From Halopseudomonas pertucinogena (GTDB taxonomy: Bacteria > Pseudomonadota > Gammaproteobacteria > Pseudomonadales > Pseudomonadaceae), in NCBI RefSeq assembly GCF_014646575.1, contig NZ_BMNN01000004.1, positions 248,001 through 312,000 on the forward strand: 64,000 nt of DNA, given 5' to 3'. This document shows positions 1 through 10,804 of this stretch, piece by piece. The position numbers and the translations under genes were made by a program. Positions within the stretch are counted from its first letter, which is position 1. Each line of letters opens with the position of its first letter. The notes below the pieces were generated by a model. It was not told the origin of the DNA. It was given only the letters and a program-made list of their open reading frames with translations, and searched no databases.

Positions 1-940
1 ACTGATCCGGGTCGGCGAACACGTCGGGATCGCGGTTGGCGCTGATCCAGTTGATGGTTACCCGTTGATCGGCCGCCAGCTGACGCTCCCCGATCTGCAC
101 CGGGCAGGTGGTGCGTCGGCGGTTGTCCACCAGCGGGCCGTGAATGCGCAGTATCTCGTCATTGGCCTTCCACAGCAGTGATGGATCGTCGCGCAGCTGC
201 TGCTGGACCTGCGGATGGCTGGCCAGAAATTCGCCGATGATGCCCACGGAGGCGGCGATGGTGCCTACCTCTCCCACCGTCCAGTTGCGCAGGATGCTGG
301 CGATCTCGCCGTCGCTCAGCGGCCTGCCGTGAACGCGCTCGTTCATCAGTTCGCTTGTGACACCCGGCGCCGGACCCTCGGTGCTGCGGCGCTGCGCCAG
401 CAACCCTGCCACCAACTCCTCGAATTCAGCGGCCAGGGCGGCCAGCGCGGTGCGGTCGCGCTGCAGCGTCGCCTGGCTGTTGCGGGTCGCCCAGCTCAGC
501 AGCGGCTCCTGCAGACTGAGCGGCCAGCCCATGAAGGCGCACTGTATGCGCAGCGCAAAGGGCTGGGCGAAGCTGCCCATCAGCTCGACCTCCTCACCAC
601 TCAGGGCCACTGCGGCAAGCTCGTCGGCAATCGCCCGGCAGACCGGCTCGAAGGCGGTCATGCGTTCGGCCGTGAAGTAACGTTCGATGATGGCGCGGTA
701 GGCGCTGTGCTCGGGCGGGTCCATGCTGTTGGGCACGGAAAGGTGGCTCGACGCCTGGCTGCTGAAGGTGGCATGGTCATGCAGGATGCGAAGGACGTCG
801 GCGTGGCGGAATACGCTCCACTGCAGATAATCACTGTGCGCCACCGGGCACCGTTCACGCATTCGGTCGTAGGCGCGGCGCTGGTCGGCCAGTACGGCGG
901 GAGATCGCGGATCCCAGTCCGCGGAAGGCATTGAAGACAT
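1..940 (-). CDS. cytochrome P450, C-terminal part beyond the window edge
   Basis: Reading the minus strand from the ATG at 940 gives an open frame of about 313 residues that runs off the left edge. P450 signs visible are the C-helix segment DPPEHSAYR (about residues 80-90), an I-helix region with VGEVGT (about 222-227) and the ExxR pair EILR (about 262-265) of the K helix. It continues with NRDPDVFADPDQ, which normally lies 20-40 residues before the heme-binding cysteine loop. That loop is outside the window. Bacterial soluble P450s are about 400 residues, so roughly three quarters is present. The I-helix lacks the usual acidic residue just before the conserved Thr. The substrate cannot be predicted. 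The start is uncertain because a second ATG lies three codons downstream and no strong ribosome site is seen. Confidence 0.88.
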   Translation of the reverse strand, partial: MSSMPSADWDPRSPAVLADQRRAYDRMRERCPVAHSDYLQWSVFRHADVLRILHDHATFSSQASSHLSVPNSMDPPEHSAYRAIIERYFTAERMTAFEPVCRAIADELAAVALSGEEVELMGSFAQPFALRIQCAFMGWPLSLQEPLLSWATRNSQATLQRDRTALAALAAEFEELVAGLLAQRRSTEGPAPGVTSELMNERVHGRPLSDGEIASILRNWTVGEVGTIAASVGIIGEFLASHPQVQQQLRDDPSLLWKANDEILRIHGPLVDNRRRTTCPVQIGERQLAADQRVTINWISANRDPDVFADPDQ

Positions 941-1046
941 GGGCAATATCCAGATGGCGGGCCGCCGCTGAAAGGCAGCCCTGCAGGTTCACAGAATGGC
1001 TGACACCAGATGTGTTCCAGTCTGGAGACTACTGCACGCGCTGACC

Positions 1047-1060
1047 TTGATCGCGGTCAA
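1047..1060. promoter_or_regulatory. ANR/FNR-like half-palindrome upstream of the P450 gene
   Basis: TTGATCGCGGTCAA matches the ANR/FNR consensus TTGATNNNNATCAA at nine of ten fixed positions. It sits 107 bases upstream of the P450 start and downstream of the crc stop. The gap from 941 to 1115 holds nothing else I can call. The site is far from the start codon, so a role depends on where the promoter lies. Confidence 0.3.
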
Positions 1061-1115
1061 GACTGGCTGTCGGTATGCTGGTGGAGCAGTGCCGGAGGCC
1101 ACGCGCAATCCGGGA

Positions 1116-1895
1116 TCAGATGCTCAGCGTCCACTCGTAGTCGACAATCACCGGCGCATGCTCGGAGAAGCGCACCTTGCGCGGGATGCTGGCATGGCGA
1201 ACGAAGCGCCGCAGCCCCGGGGTGAGAATCTGATAGTCGAAGCGCAACCCCAGGTTCAGGTCCTGGGCCTGCTCGCTGTCGGGCCACCAGCTGTACAGAT
1301 CGGATTCGCGGGTGACTTCGCGCAGTGCATCGACATAGCCGAGGTTGCCGAAGATCTCGTCCATCCAGGCCCGTTCCGGCGCCATGAAGCCGGGCTGGTG
1401 CTGGCAGTCGCGCCAGTTCTTCACGTCCAGCTTCAGATGGGCGGTATGCAGGGAGCCGCAGTAGATGAACTCCCGGCGCTTGCGCCGCTGCTTCTGCAGG
1501 TAGGTGGTGAAGTCGTTCATGAACTTGAATTTCTGGTTCAGGTCGGCGTCACCGTTGCGCCCGGAGGGCAGCAGCAGGCAGCCGATGCTGACCTTGTCGA
1601 AGTCAGCCTGGATATAGCGCCCGTAACGGTCGGCGAGCTCGAAACCCAGACCCATGATGATGGCCTTGGGCGCGGTGCGGGTATAGATGGCGACACCGCC
1701 CTGGCTGGGTACTTCGGACTCGAAGCAATATTGCCAGTAGCCGTCGATCCAGTAGGGATCCTGTTCCAGTTCGGGGGCGGTGACGCGAATATCCTGCAGG
1801 CAGATGACGTCAGCGTCCTGCGTGCGCAGCCAGTCAAACAGACCCCGGGCCGCTGCGGCCTCGACACCGTTGACATTCAGACTGATGATTCGCAT
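1116..1895 (-). CDS. crc: catabolite repression control protein Crc
   Basis: This 259-residue protein has the endonuclease/exonuclease/phosphatase fold of exonuclease III. It closely follows Pseudomonas Crc: MRIISLNVNG at the start, CLQDIR, GLGFELADRYGRY, KQRRKRREFIYCGS, WWPDSEQA and a LSI C-terminus. In pseudomonads Crc lacks nuclease activity and works with Hfq to block translation of mRNAs for less preferred carbon sources. I take the ATG at 1895 because it matches the family start and gives the usual 259 residues; an in-frame ATG at 1910 adds five residues. It is divergent from pyrE, the arrangement known in Pseudomonas. The two starts are separated by 73 bases that must hold both promoters. 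Confidence 0.95.
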   Translation of the reverse strand: MRIISLNVNGVEAAAARGLFDWLRTQDADVICLQDIRVTAPELEQDPYWIDGYWQYCFESEVPSQGGVAIYTRTAPKAIIMGLGFELADRYGRYIQADFDKVSIGCLLLPSGRNGDADLNQKFKFMNDFTTYLQKQRRKRREFIYCGSLHTAHLKLDVKNWRDCQHQPGFMAPERAWMDEIFGNLGYVDALREVTRESDLYSWWPDSEQAQDLNLGLRFDYQILTPGLRRFVRHASIPRKVRFSEHAPVIVDYEWTLSI

Positions 1896-1968
1896 ACATG
1901 GCTCCCTCAAAAACGTGCGTGTATGATACCTGAGCTCAACAAAGTTTTGTTAATTCAGAGGGTAATAG

Positions 1969-2613
1969 ATGCACGAGTATCAGTGGGAATTCATTCGCTT
2001 CGCGCTGGATCGCAACGTGTTGCGCTTCGGCGAATTTACCCTCAAGTCCGGCCGCAAGAGCCCCTACTTCTTCAATGCCGGCCTGTTCAACACCGGCAAC
2101 AGCCTGTCCCGGCTGGGCCGCTATTATGCCCAGGCACTGATACACAATGGCCCGAAGGACATCGATCTGCTCTTCGGCCCGGCCTACAAGGGCATTCCGC
2201 TCGCCGCGTCCACGGCGGTCTCGCTGGCTGACAGCTTTGATATTGATCTGCCATACTGCTTCAATCGCAAGGAAGCCAAGGATCACGGCGAGGGTGGCGC
2301 GCTGGTCGGCGCGCCGCTGCAGGGCAGGGTGGCGATCATCGATGACGTGATCACCGCCGGCACCGCCATCCGCGAGGTGATGCAGATCATCAAGGCTGCC
2401 GGTGCCGAGCCGGCAGCGGTGCTGGTGGCGCTGGACCGTCAGGAGCGCGGCCAGGGCGAGCTGTCTGCCATCCAGGAAGTGGAGCGGGATTTCGGCATTC
2501 CGGTGATCAGCATCGTTTCCCTCGACCAGATTCTCGAGTTTCTGGAAGGCGACGAGCAGTTGCACAGGTTTCTGCCTGCGGTGCAGGCCTATCGTGATGA
2601 ATACGGCATCTGA
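1969..2613 (+). CDS. pyrE: orotate phosphoribosyltransferase
   Basis: A 214-residue enzyme converting orotate and PRPP to orotidine 5'-monophosphate in pyrimidine synthesis. The PRPP-binding motif [13 protein letters not shown] is at about residues 121-133. The N-terminus ([26 protein letters not shown]) is that of bacterial PyrE, and length is normal. The start ATG at 1969 is preceded by GAGGG with suitable spacing. It stands divergent from crc, as in other Pseudomonas genomes. No attenuator is apparent in the short upstream gap. Confidence 0.96.
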   Translation: MHEYQWEFIRFALDRNVLRFGEFTLKSGRKSPYFFNAGLFNTGNSLSRLGRYYAQALIHNGPKDIDLLFGPAYKGIPLAASTAVSLADSFDIDLPYCFNRKEAKDHGEGGALVGAPLQGRVAIIDDVITAGTAIREVMQIIKAAGAEPAAVLVALDRQERGQGELSAIQEVERDFGIPVISIVSLDQILEFLEGDEQLHRFLPAVQAYRDEYGI

Positions 2614-2656
2614 GCGGAGGCCGTAAACCAATCAGTCAGGACAGGGTGGTCCCGTT

Positions 2657-3253
2657 ATGTACAAGAGGGTTCTGTATCCAGCGCTGGGATTGATGCTCGG
2701 GGGTATGGCGGTGACAGCCGACGCCACCGAGTTGTATCGCTACGTCAACGACAAGGGCATTACCGTGCTGGATCGCAGCGTGCCGCCCCAGTTCGTCAGC
2801 CGGGGTTATGAGGTGCTGGACAAGGATGGCCGGGTCAAGCAGGTCGTCCCTGCTGCCCCAACCCCCGATGAGCTGCGTGCCATGCGCGAGGCAGAGAAGG
2901 AGCAGCGCCGCCAGCGCAGTTCGGATGAAACCCTGCTGCGGCTGTATTCCAGTGTCGCCGACCTCGACCGTGCCCACCAGCGCCAGATCCAGCAGATCGA
3001 GACGCTGATCGCCACCGCTGAAGCCGGGCTGATGACCCTGCGCAGTCAGCGCGACGATGTGCAGAGCCGCGCAGCCAGTCAGGAGCGGGCCGGTCGCAAG
3101 GTGGACCCGCTGCTGCTGCAGCAGCTTGAAAATATCGAGGCCGAGCGGCGCCGGCTGGAGCGGCAGATCCGCAGCAACCGCGCGGAAATCGACGCGGTCA
3201 ACACGGCTTTCACCAGTCGCCGTGAACGGCTGGCGCAACTGCTGCCGGACTGA
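2657..3253 (+). CDS. DUF4124-type periplasmic protein with coiled coil
   Basis: The 198-residue product begins with a signal-like hydrophobic segment (MYKRVLYPALGLMLGGMAVTAD). Next is a short domain, ELYRYVNDKGITVLDRSVPP, typical of DUF4124 proteins, at about residues 25-50. The rest (about 75-195) is rich in Glu, Arg and Gln and is predicted to be a long coiled coil. Function is unknown; the family is common in Pseudomonas near housekeeping genes. It follows pyrE by 43 bases on the same strand and could be co-transcribed with it. Confidence 0.75.
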   Translation: MYKRVLYPALGLMLGGMAVTADATELYRYVNDKGITVLDRSVPPQFVSRGYEVLDKDGRVKQVVPAAPTPDELRAMREAEKEQRRQRSSDETLLRLYSSVADLDRAHQRQIQQIETLIATAEAGLMTLRSQRDDVQSRAASQERAGRKVDPLLLQQLENIEAERRRLERQIRSNRAEIDAVNTAFTSRRERLAQLLPD

Positions 3254-3281
3254 CGCCGGCAGCCAGCCGAACGGAGCTGAC

Positions 3282-3731
3282 TCAGGCCTGGGCTGACGCC
3301 GTATCGACCGGAGCCACCGCCTCGAAGGCATGGATGGTGTCCCGGAAGCGCTGGCCTATGGTCTGCGGGCGTCGGCTTTCGGTATCCGCGTGGACGTAGA
3401 CGATCTCCCCCTTCACCAGCAGTTCCTGATCCCGATAGATCCCGATGGCGAACTGCATGCTGCTGTTGCCCAGTCGGGCAAGGCGCACGCGGACGTCCAG
3501 CAGGTCGTCGAACCGGGCCGGGGCCTGGTATTCCAGCAGGGTGCGTACGGCAAAGAACTCGCTGCCGGTGATGTCCCCGGCAGGGTTCGCCTCGCGCAGG
3601 GCGCGGAAGTATTCGGTGATGCCGACATCGGCATAGGTCAGATAGTGACCATTGAACACGATGCCCTGCATGTCCACCTCGGCCCAGCGAACCCGTAACG
3701 AGGTGCTGAAACGGAAATCTTCCTGCTGCAT
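3282..3731 (-). CDS. acyl-CoA thioesterase of the 4HBT hot-dog family
   Basis: This 149-residue protein has the hot-dog thioesterase signature around residues 18-45 (RWAEVDMQGIVFNGHYLTYAD), with the N-G-H-Y segment in the active-site helix. Length is typical of the YbgC/4HBT group, which hydrolyses acyl-CoA thioesters. Which acyl chain is used cannot be told. It ends 28 bases from the convergent DUF4124 gene. Its start lies four bases from the end of argB, so it may be the last gene of an argB-containing transcript. Confidence 0.85.
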   Translation of the reverse strand: MQQEDFRFSTSLRVRWAEVDMQGIVFNGHYLTYADVGITEYFRALREANPAGDITGSEFFAVRTLLEYQAPARFDDLLDVRVRLARLGNSSMQFAIGIYRDQELLVKGEIVYVHADTESRRPQTIGQRFRDTIHAFEAVAPVDTASAQA

Positions 3732-3735
3732 CGGC

Positions 3736-7175
<3,440 letters not shown>

Positions 7176-7207
7176 TTCAGGTCATGCCTCCGTGCATGGT
7201 CCGTCGA

Positions 7208-7663
7208 TCAGTGACTGCCGGTATGCCCGAAGCCGCCAGCACCACGCTGGCTGCCATCGAACTCGCTGACAATTTCCAGTTGCGCCTGCACCACCGGCAC
7301 CAGCACCAGCTGGGCGATGCGCTCACCCGGCTCGATGGTGAAGGGTTGATGGCCGCGGTTCCAGCAGGACACCATCAGCTCGCCCTGGTAATCCGAATCG
7401 ATCAGCCCCACCAGATTGCCCAGTACAATGCCGTGCTTGTGGCCCAGGCCGGAGCGCGGCAGGATCATCGCGGCCAGTCCGGGGTCGGCAATATGGATCG
7501 CCAGACCGGTAGGCAGCAGGCTGGTCTGGCCGGGCTCGAGCACCAGAGGAGCGTCGAGCATCGCCCGCAGGTCGAGGCCGGCTGAACCTTCGGTGGCATA
7601 GGCGGGCAGCGGCCACTGCTGGCCGAGGCGGGGGTCGAGAATGCGGGCTTGCAGGGCGTGCAT
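7208..7663 (-). CDS. dut: dUTP diphosphatase
   Basis: A 151-residue trimeric dUTPase that hydrolyses dUTP to dUMP, keeping uracil out of DNA and feeding dTMP synthesis. The five family motifs can be followed: AGLDLRA near residue 28, [11 protein letters not shown] near 71-81, [11 protein letters not shown] near 87-97, the ERIAQL segment near 112, and a C-terminal [10 protein letters not shown] tail. Length and motif spacing are normal. It sits ten bases downstream of coaBC and 32 bases upstream of algC on the same strand, so coaBC-dut-algC-argB form one likely operon. Confidence 0.96.
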   Translation of the reverse strand: MHALQARILDPRLGQQWPLPAYATEGSAGLDLRAMLDAPLVLEPGQTSLLPTGLAIHIADPGLAAMILPRSGLGHKHGIVLGNLVGLIDSDYQGELMVSCWNRGHQPFTIEPGERIAQLVLVPVVQAQLEIVSEFDGSQRGAGGFGHTGSH

Positions 7664-7672
7664 GGGTTGTCC

Positions 7673-8893
7673 TCAGGATGGATTGGTCAGGCGCGCGGCC
7701 ACGACAGCGATGATCTGGCGCGCCAGCTTCTGTTTGCTGGCCTGCGCCAGTGGCTGCGGCGCCAGGCTGCGGTCGATCAGGGTGACGGCGTTTTCATCGG
7801 CATTGAAGCCGATACCCGGCTGGCTGACATCATTGGCAATGATCAGGTCGAGGTTCTTGCGGGTCAGCTTGTCGCTGGCGTAACCGAGCACGTCATCGGT
7901 CTCGGCGGCAAAGCCCACGCACAGGCCGGGCCGTTGGGCGTGGTTGGCAAGGGTCGCGAGAATATCGGGGTTGCGCACCATGTGCAGGGTCATACCGTCG
8001 TCGCTGCCGGGGTCCTTCTTCAGCTTGCCCGGCGCGCAGCTGGCGGGGCGGTAGTCGGCTACCGCCGCTGAGGCGATGAACACATCCGCCGGCAGCGCGG
8101 ACTCACAGGCGGCCAGCATCTCGACGGCGCTGATCACATCCACCCGCTCGACGCGGGCCGGGGTCGGCTGGCTGACCGGGCCGGCCACCAGCGTCACCCG
8201 GGCCCCGGCCTCGGCGGCCGCTTCGGCCAGGGCGAAGCCCATCTTCCCGGAGCTGTGATTGGAAATGTAGCGGACCGGGTCTATCGCTTCGCGGGTGGGG
8301 CCGGCATTGATCAGCACATGTCGGCCGGTCAGCAGGCCGCGCTCGAAGCAGTCGGCACAGCGCTGGGCGATGTCGGTCGGCTCCAGCATGCGGCCGGGGC
8401 CGATATCGCCGCAGGCCTGCTCGCCGGCCGCCGGACCGATCACCGTCATGTCGCGATCCAGCAGGGTCCGCAGATTGTCCTGGGTAGCCGGGTCGCGCCA
8501 CATGGCCTGATTCATCGCCGGTGCCAGCACGATCCGGGCGTCGGTGGCCAGCACCAGGGTAGTGAGCAGGTCGTCGCCACGGCCGGTCGCCAGGCGCGCC
8601 ATCAGATCGGCGGTGGCCGGTGCGATCAGCACCATGTCTGCCCAGCGGGCCAGTTCGATATGCCCCATGGCCGCTTCGGCGGCCGGGTCCAGCAGGTCGC
8701 CATGCACCGGGTTGCCGGACAGCGCCTGCAGCGTCAGCGGTGTGATGAATTCGTGGGCCGCACGGGTCATCACCACCCGCACCTGGGCTCCGGCATCCTT
8801 CAGCCGGCGAACCAGCTCGGCACTTTTGTAGGCGGCGATACCGCCGCTGACACCCAGAACAATCTGCTTGTTGAGCAACCGCTGCATCTTCAA
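7673..8893 (-). CDS. coaBC: bifunctional phosphopantothenoylcysteine decarboxylase/synthetase
   Basis: This 406-residue protein fuses CoaC (residues 1 to about 185) and CoaB (about 190-406), two consecutive steps of coenzyme A synthesis. The flavoprotein half shows LGVSGGIAAYKSAELVRRL, PAMNQAMWRDPAT and the catalytic cysteine in ACGDIGPGRM (about residue 158). The synthetase half shows NAGPTREAIDPVRYISNHSS. It is divergent from radC across 188 bases. That gap contains AT-poor sequence with no site I can name, apart from the radC upstream region. Confidence 0.96.
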   Translation of the reverse strand: MKMQRLLNKQIVLGVSGGIAAYKSAELVRRLKDAGAQVRVVMTRAAHEFITPLTLQALSGNPVHGDLLDPAAEAAMGHIELARWADMVLIAPATADLMARLATGRGDDLLTTLVLATDARIVLAPAMNQAMWRDPATQDNLRTLLDRDMTVIGPAAGEQACGDIGPGRMLEPTDIAQRCADCFERGLLTGRHVLINAGPTREAIDPVRYISNHSSGKMGFALAEAAAEAGARVTLVAGPVSQPTPARVERVDVISAVEMLAACESALPADVFIASAAVADYRPASCAPGKLKKDPGSDDGMTLHMVRNPDILATLANHAQRPGLCVGFAAETDDVLGYASDKLTRKNLDLIIANDVSQPGIGFNADENAVTLIDRSLAPQPLAQASKQKLARQIIAVVAARLTNPS

Positions 8894-9081
8894 CTCCGGC
8901 CGGCGCCGCGCTGCCCATCAGCGCGCCTGGCAAATGGCGTTAACGATACCATATGCCGACCCCGTCACGCCCCTGGGATATGCAGCTGGCCTGCGGCGAA
9001 CCGGCAAACCTATAATCCGCGCCTGGTCGGCACGGGCGGGGAAGTACGTGCCCCCTCTGCGCATGACAGGGAGCCCGCTAC

Positions 9082-9756
9082 ATGCCCATCACCGACTGGC
9101 CGGCGGCCGAACGCCCCCGGGAAAAACTGCTGCTGCAGGGCGCGCCGAGCCTCTCGGATGCCGAGCTGCTGGCGATCTTCCTGCGTACCGGGGTTCCGGG
9201 GTGCAGCGCGGTAGATCTTGCCCGACGACTGTTATCCGGGTTCGGCAGCCTGCGTGCGCTGCTGCAGGCGGATCAGCAGGAATTCTGTGCCCATCCGGGG
9301 CTGGGGCCGGCCAAGTACGCCCAGCTGCAGGCGGTGATGGAAATGGCCAGGCGGCATCTGTTCGAAGAGCTCAAACGGGGCGATGCCCTGACTTCTCCGG
9401 GTGCGGTGCGGGATTTCCTGCGCAGTCAGCTGGCAGCGCTGCCCCACGAGGTCTTCGCCTGCCTGTATCTGGACAACCAGCACCGGGTGATCGCCTTCGA
9501 GGAGCTGTTCCGCGGTACGCTGGACAGTGCCAGCGTCTACCCGCGGGAGGTCATCAAGCGCGCTTTGGCGCACAATGCTGCGGCGCTGATCCTGACCCAC
9601 AACCACCCGTCGGGGGTTTCCGAGCCCAGCCAGGCAGACCTGCTGCTGACCCGTCGGCTCAAGGAGTCGCTGGCGCTGGTGGACATACGGGTGCTGGACC
9701 ACCTGGTGGTCGGTGACGGGGAACCGGTTTCCTTTGCCGAGCGGGGATTGCTGTAG
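9082..9756 (+). CDS. radC: RadC-family JAMM/MPN protein
   Basis: The 224-residue product has the N-terminal helix-hairpin-helix-like region ([14 protein letters not shown]) and the C-terminal JAMM metal site [14 protein letters not shown] (about residues 173-186). This is the full bacterial RadC layout. The family was once tied to DNA repair, but its biochemical role is unsettled. It is immediately upstream of rpmB-rpmG, as in Pseudomonas and enterobacteria. The start at 9082 gives [17 protein letters not shown], the usual family N-terminus. Confidence 0.93.
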   Translation: MPITDWPAAERPREKLLLQGAPSLSDAELLAIFLRTGVPGCSAVDLARRLLSGFGSLRALLQADQQEFCAHPGLGPAKYAQLQAVMEMARRHLFEELKRGDALTSPGAVRDFLRSQLAALPHEVFACLYLDNQHRVIAFEELFRGTLDSASVYPREVIKRALAHNAAALILTHNHPSGVSEPSQADLLLTRRLKESLALVDIRVLDHLVVGDGEPVSFAERGLL

Positions 9757-9776
9757 CGGATTTTCCTGAAAAATAA

Positions 9777-9805
9777 TTGATCGGGCGGGCGGTTTTTGAT
9801 ATAAA
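9777..9805 (+). promoter_or_regulatory. sigma-70 type promoter of rpmB-rpmG
   Basis: A -35 element TTGATC (9777-9782) and a -10 element TATAAA (9800-9805) are separated by exactly 17 bases. They lie between the radC stop and rpmB. Transcription would start near 9812, giving a leader of about 130 bases before the rpmB ATG. Confidence 0.75.
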
Positions 9806-9817
9806 GCTCCGCTCTTC

Positions 9818-9871
9818 TCGGGGCTGCGCCCGTAATCATGCATTACGGCGAGGCATTTATGGTTGCCCCGA
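9818..9871 (+). promoter_or_regulatory. folded 5' leader of rpmB mRNA
   Basis: A closing stem pairs TCGGGGC (9818-9824) with GCCCCGA (9865-9871). Inside it a perfect seven-base hairpin pairs CCGTAAT (9830-9836) with ATTACGG (9842-9848). The structure starts just after the predicted transcription start and ends about 70 bases before the rpmB ATG. Ribosomal protein operons are often controlled through such leaders, but I know no matching described class, so regulation is inference. Confidence 0.4.
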
Positions 9872-9943
9872 CTGGACTACAGTTTCTATTTTTTACGACT
9901 TCCAACCAGTTCGGGTTGGGCAAGTGGTTGGAGAGGGTTAATC

Positions 9944-10180
9944 ATGGCTCGAGTATGTCAAGTGACCGGCAAAGGCCCGGTGACTGGGAACAATGTTTCC
10001 CACGCTAACAACAAAACCAAACGTCGTTTTCTGCCTAACCTGCAGTACCATCGCTTCTGGGTAGAATCCGAAAAGCGTTTTGTCCGCCTGCGCACTTCCG
10101 CCAAGGGCATGCGCATCATCGACAAGCGTGGTATCGACGCCGTTCTGGCTGATATCCGCGGTCGCGGCATCAAGGTTTAA
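9944..10180 (+). CDS. rpmB: 50S ribosomal protein L28
   Basis: The 78-residue basic protein begins [20 protein letters not shown], the L28 start, and continues [17 protein letters not shown]. Start is the ATG at 9944, preceded by GAGAGGG; the open frame extends upstream but without family similarity. L28 is part of the large ribosomal subunit. It is followed after 11 bases by rpmG. Confidence 0.97.
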   Translation: MARVCQVTGKGPVTGNNVSHANNKTKRRFLPNLQYHRFWVESEKRFVRLRTSAKGMRIIDKRGIDAVLADIRGRGIKV

Positions 10181-10191
10181 GGAGCAGCACC

Positions 10192-10347
10192 ATGCGTGAA
10201 TTGATTCGTCTGATCTCCTCTGCCGGTACTGGTCACTTCTACACTACCGACAAGAACAAGCGTACTACTCCCGACAAGATCGAAATCAAGAAATACGATC
10301 CGGTTGTACGCAAGCACGTGATCTACAAGGAAGGCAAGATCAAGTAA
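10192..10347 (+). CDS. rpmG: 50S ribosomal protein L33, cysteine-free form
   Basis: A 51-residue protein, [20 protein letters not shown]..., ending [10 protein letters not shown]. It is the L33 partner of L28. There is no cysteine, so it is the zinc-independent (C-minus) paralogue type. GGAG at 10181-10184 serves as ribosome site just before the ATG at 10192. It ends the rpmB-rpmG operon and is followed by a clear terminator. Confidence 0.97.
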   Translation: MRELIRLISSAGTGHFYTTDKNKRTTPDKIEIKKYDPVVRKHVIYKEGKIK

Positions 10348-10368
10348 GATCTGCCCTTTCTGACAAGG

Positions 10369-10394
10369 AACCCGCCCTGATTGGCGGGTTTTTT
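10369..10394 (+). terminator. rho-independent terminator of rpmB-rpmG
   Basis: An eight-base stem, AACCCGCC (10369-10376) with GGCGGGTT (10383-10390), has a six-base loop and is followed by a run of T. It starts 22 bases after the rpmG stop. Confidence 0.9.
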
Positions 10395-10458
10395 GTTGGC
10401 TGTGTTTCGGTATTTTCTTGCGGTGAATGTGGGATCATGGCGGTGAGATTGGTGGTCC

Positions 10459-10570
10459 GGCGGAGGCGGTCAGTGTCCCTCGCCGGACTCGCACCCCGCC
10501 ATCCATGGCGCTCGTCTACGGCCGTCCCTGGCCGCAGACGGTCCGGCAAGGGACACTGACCACCCCCGCC
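10459..10570. repeat. 112-base palindromic intergenic element
   Basis: Two 30-base arms, 10459-10488 and 10541-10570, are inverted copies matching at 27 of 30 positions. The 52 bases between them hold smaller palindromes, including GCCATCCATGGC. It lies between rpmG and polA, which converge here. No coding frame is convincing. It looks like a REP/MITE-type intergenic palindrome, perhaps present elsewhere in the genome. The rest of the gap, 10571-10804, carries a nested hairpin described separately. It also has an eight-base stem CGCTCCGG/CCGGAGCG (10755-10788) just past the polA stop, without a T run. Confidence 0.6.
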
Positions 10571-10649
10571 TGCGAGTAATGCGCTGCTGAAGGTCTTCCT
10601 CAAAGCAGCGGCTGCGATGGTCGTACTCCTTTGCTCGGGGAGAACTGAC

Positions 10650-10698
10650 TGTGACCGTTTGATGCCATGGATGGCATCAATTGTATAGACCGGTCACA
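10650..10698. repeat. nested hairpin between rpmG and polA
   Basis: An inner perfect stem TTGATGCCA/TGGCATCAA (10659-10667 and 10672-10680) with a four-base loop is enclosed by an outer perfect stem TGTGACCG/CGGTCACA (10650-10657 and 10691-10698). No T run follows on either strand, so it is not a standard terminator. The inner core CCATGGATGG resembles the core of the palindromic element at 10459-10570. Confidence 0.45.
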
Positions 10699-10804
10699 TG
10701 GGTTACAGGGACGTGCTCGCGGCGTGTCACAGGCAGCTCTCACCGGGCGCAGGGCGCTCCGGACATGCCGCCGTCAACAGCCGGAGCGGTAAAATACGGA
10801 AAAG

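Noticed and set aside
996-2231. Plus-strand open frame of 411 codons across crc and pyrE
   Set aside because: It is antisense to crc and out of frame with pyrE; both real genes are certain.
10340-10603. Small minus-strand open frame between rpmG and polA
   Set aside because: It overlaps the rpmG terminator and the palindromic element, with no ribosome site or similarity.
10571-10804. ErsA or Spot 42-like small RNA beside polA
   Set aside because: No promoter plus T-run terminator pair could be found in the gap, so no RNA gene is called.
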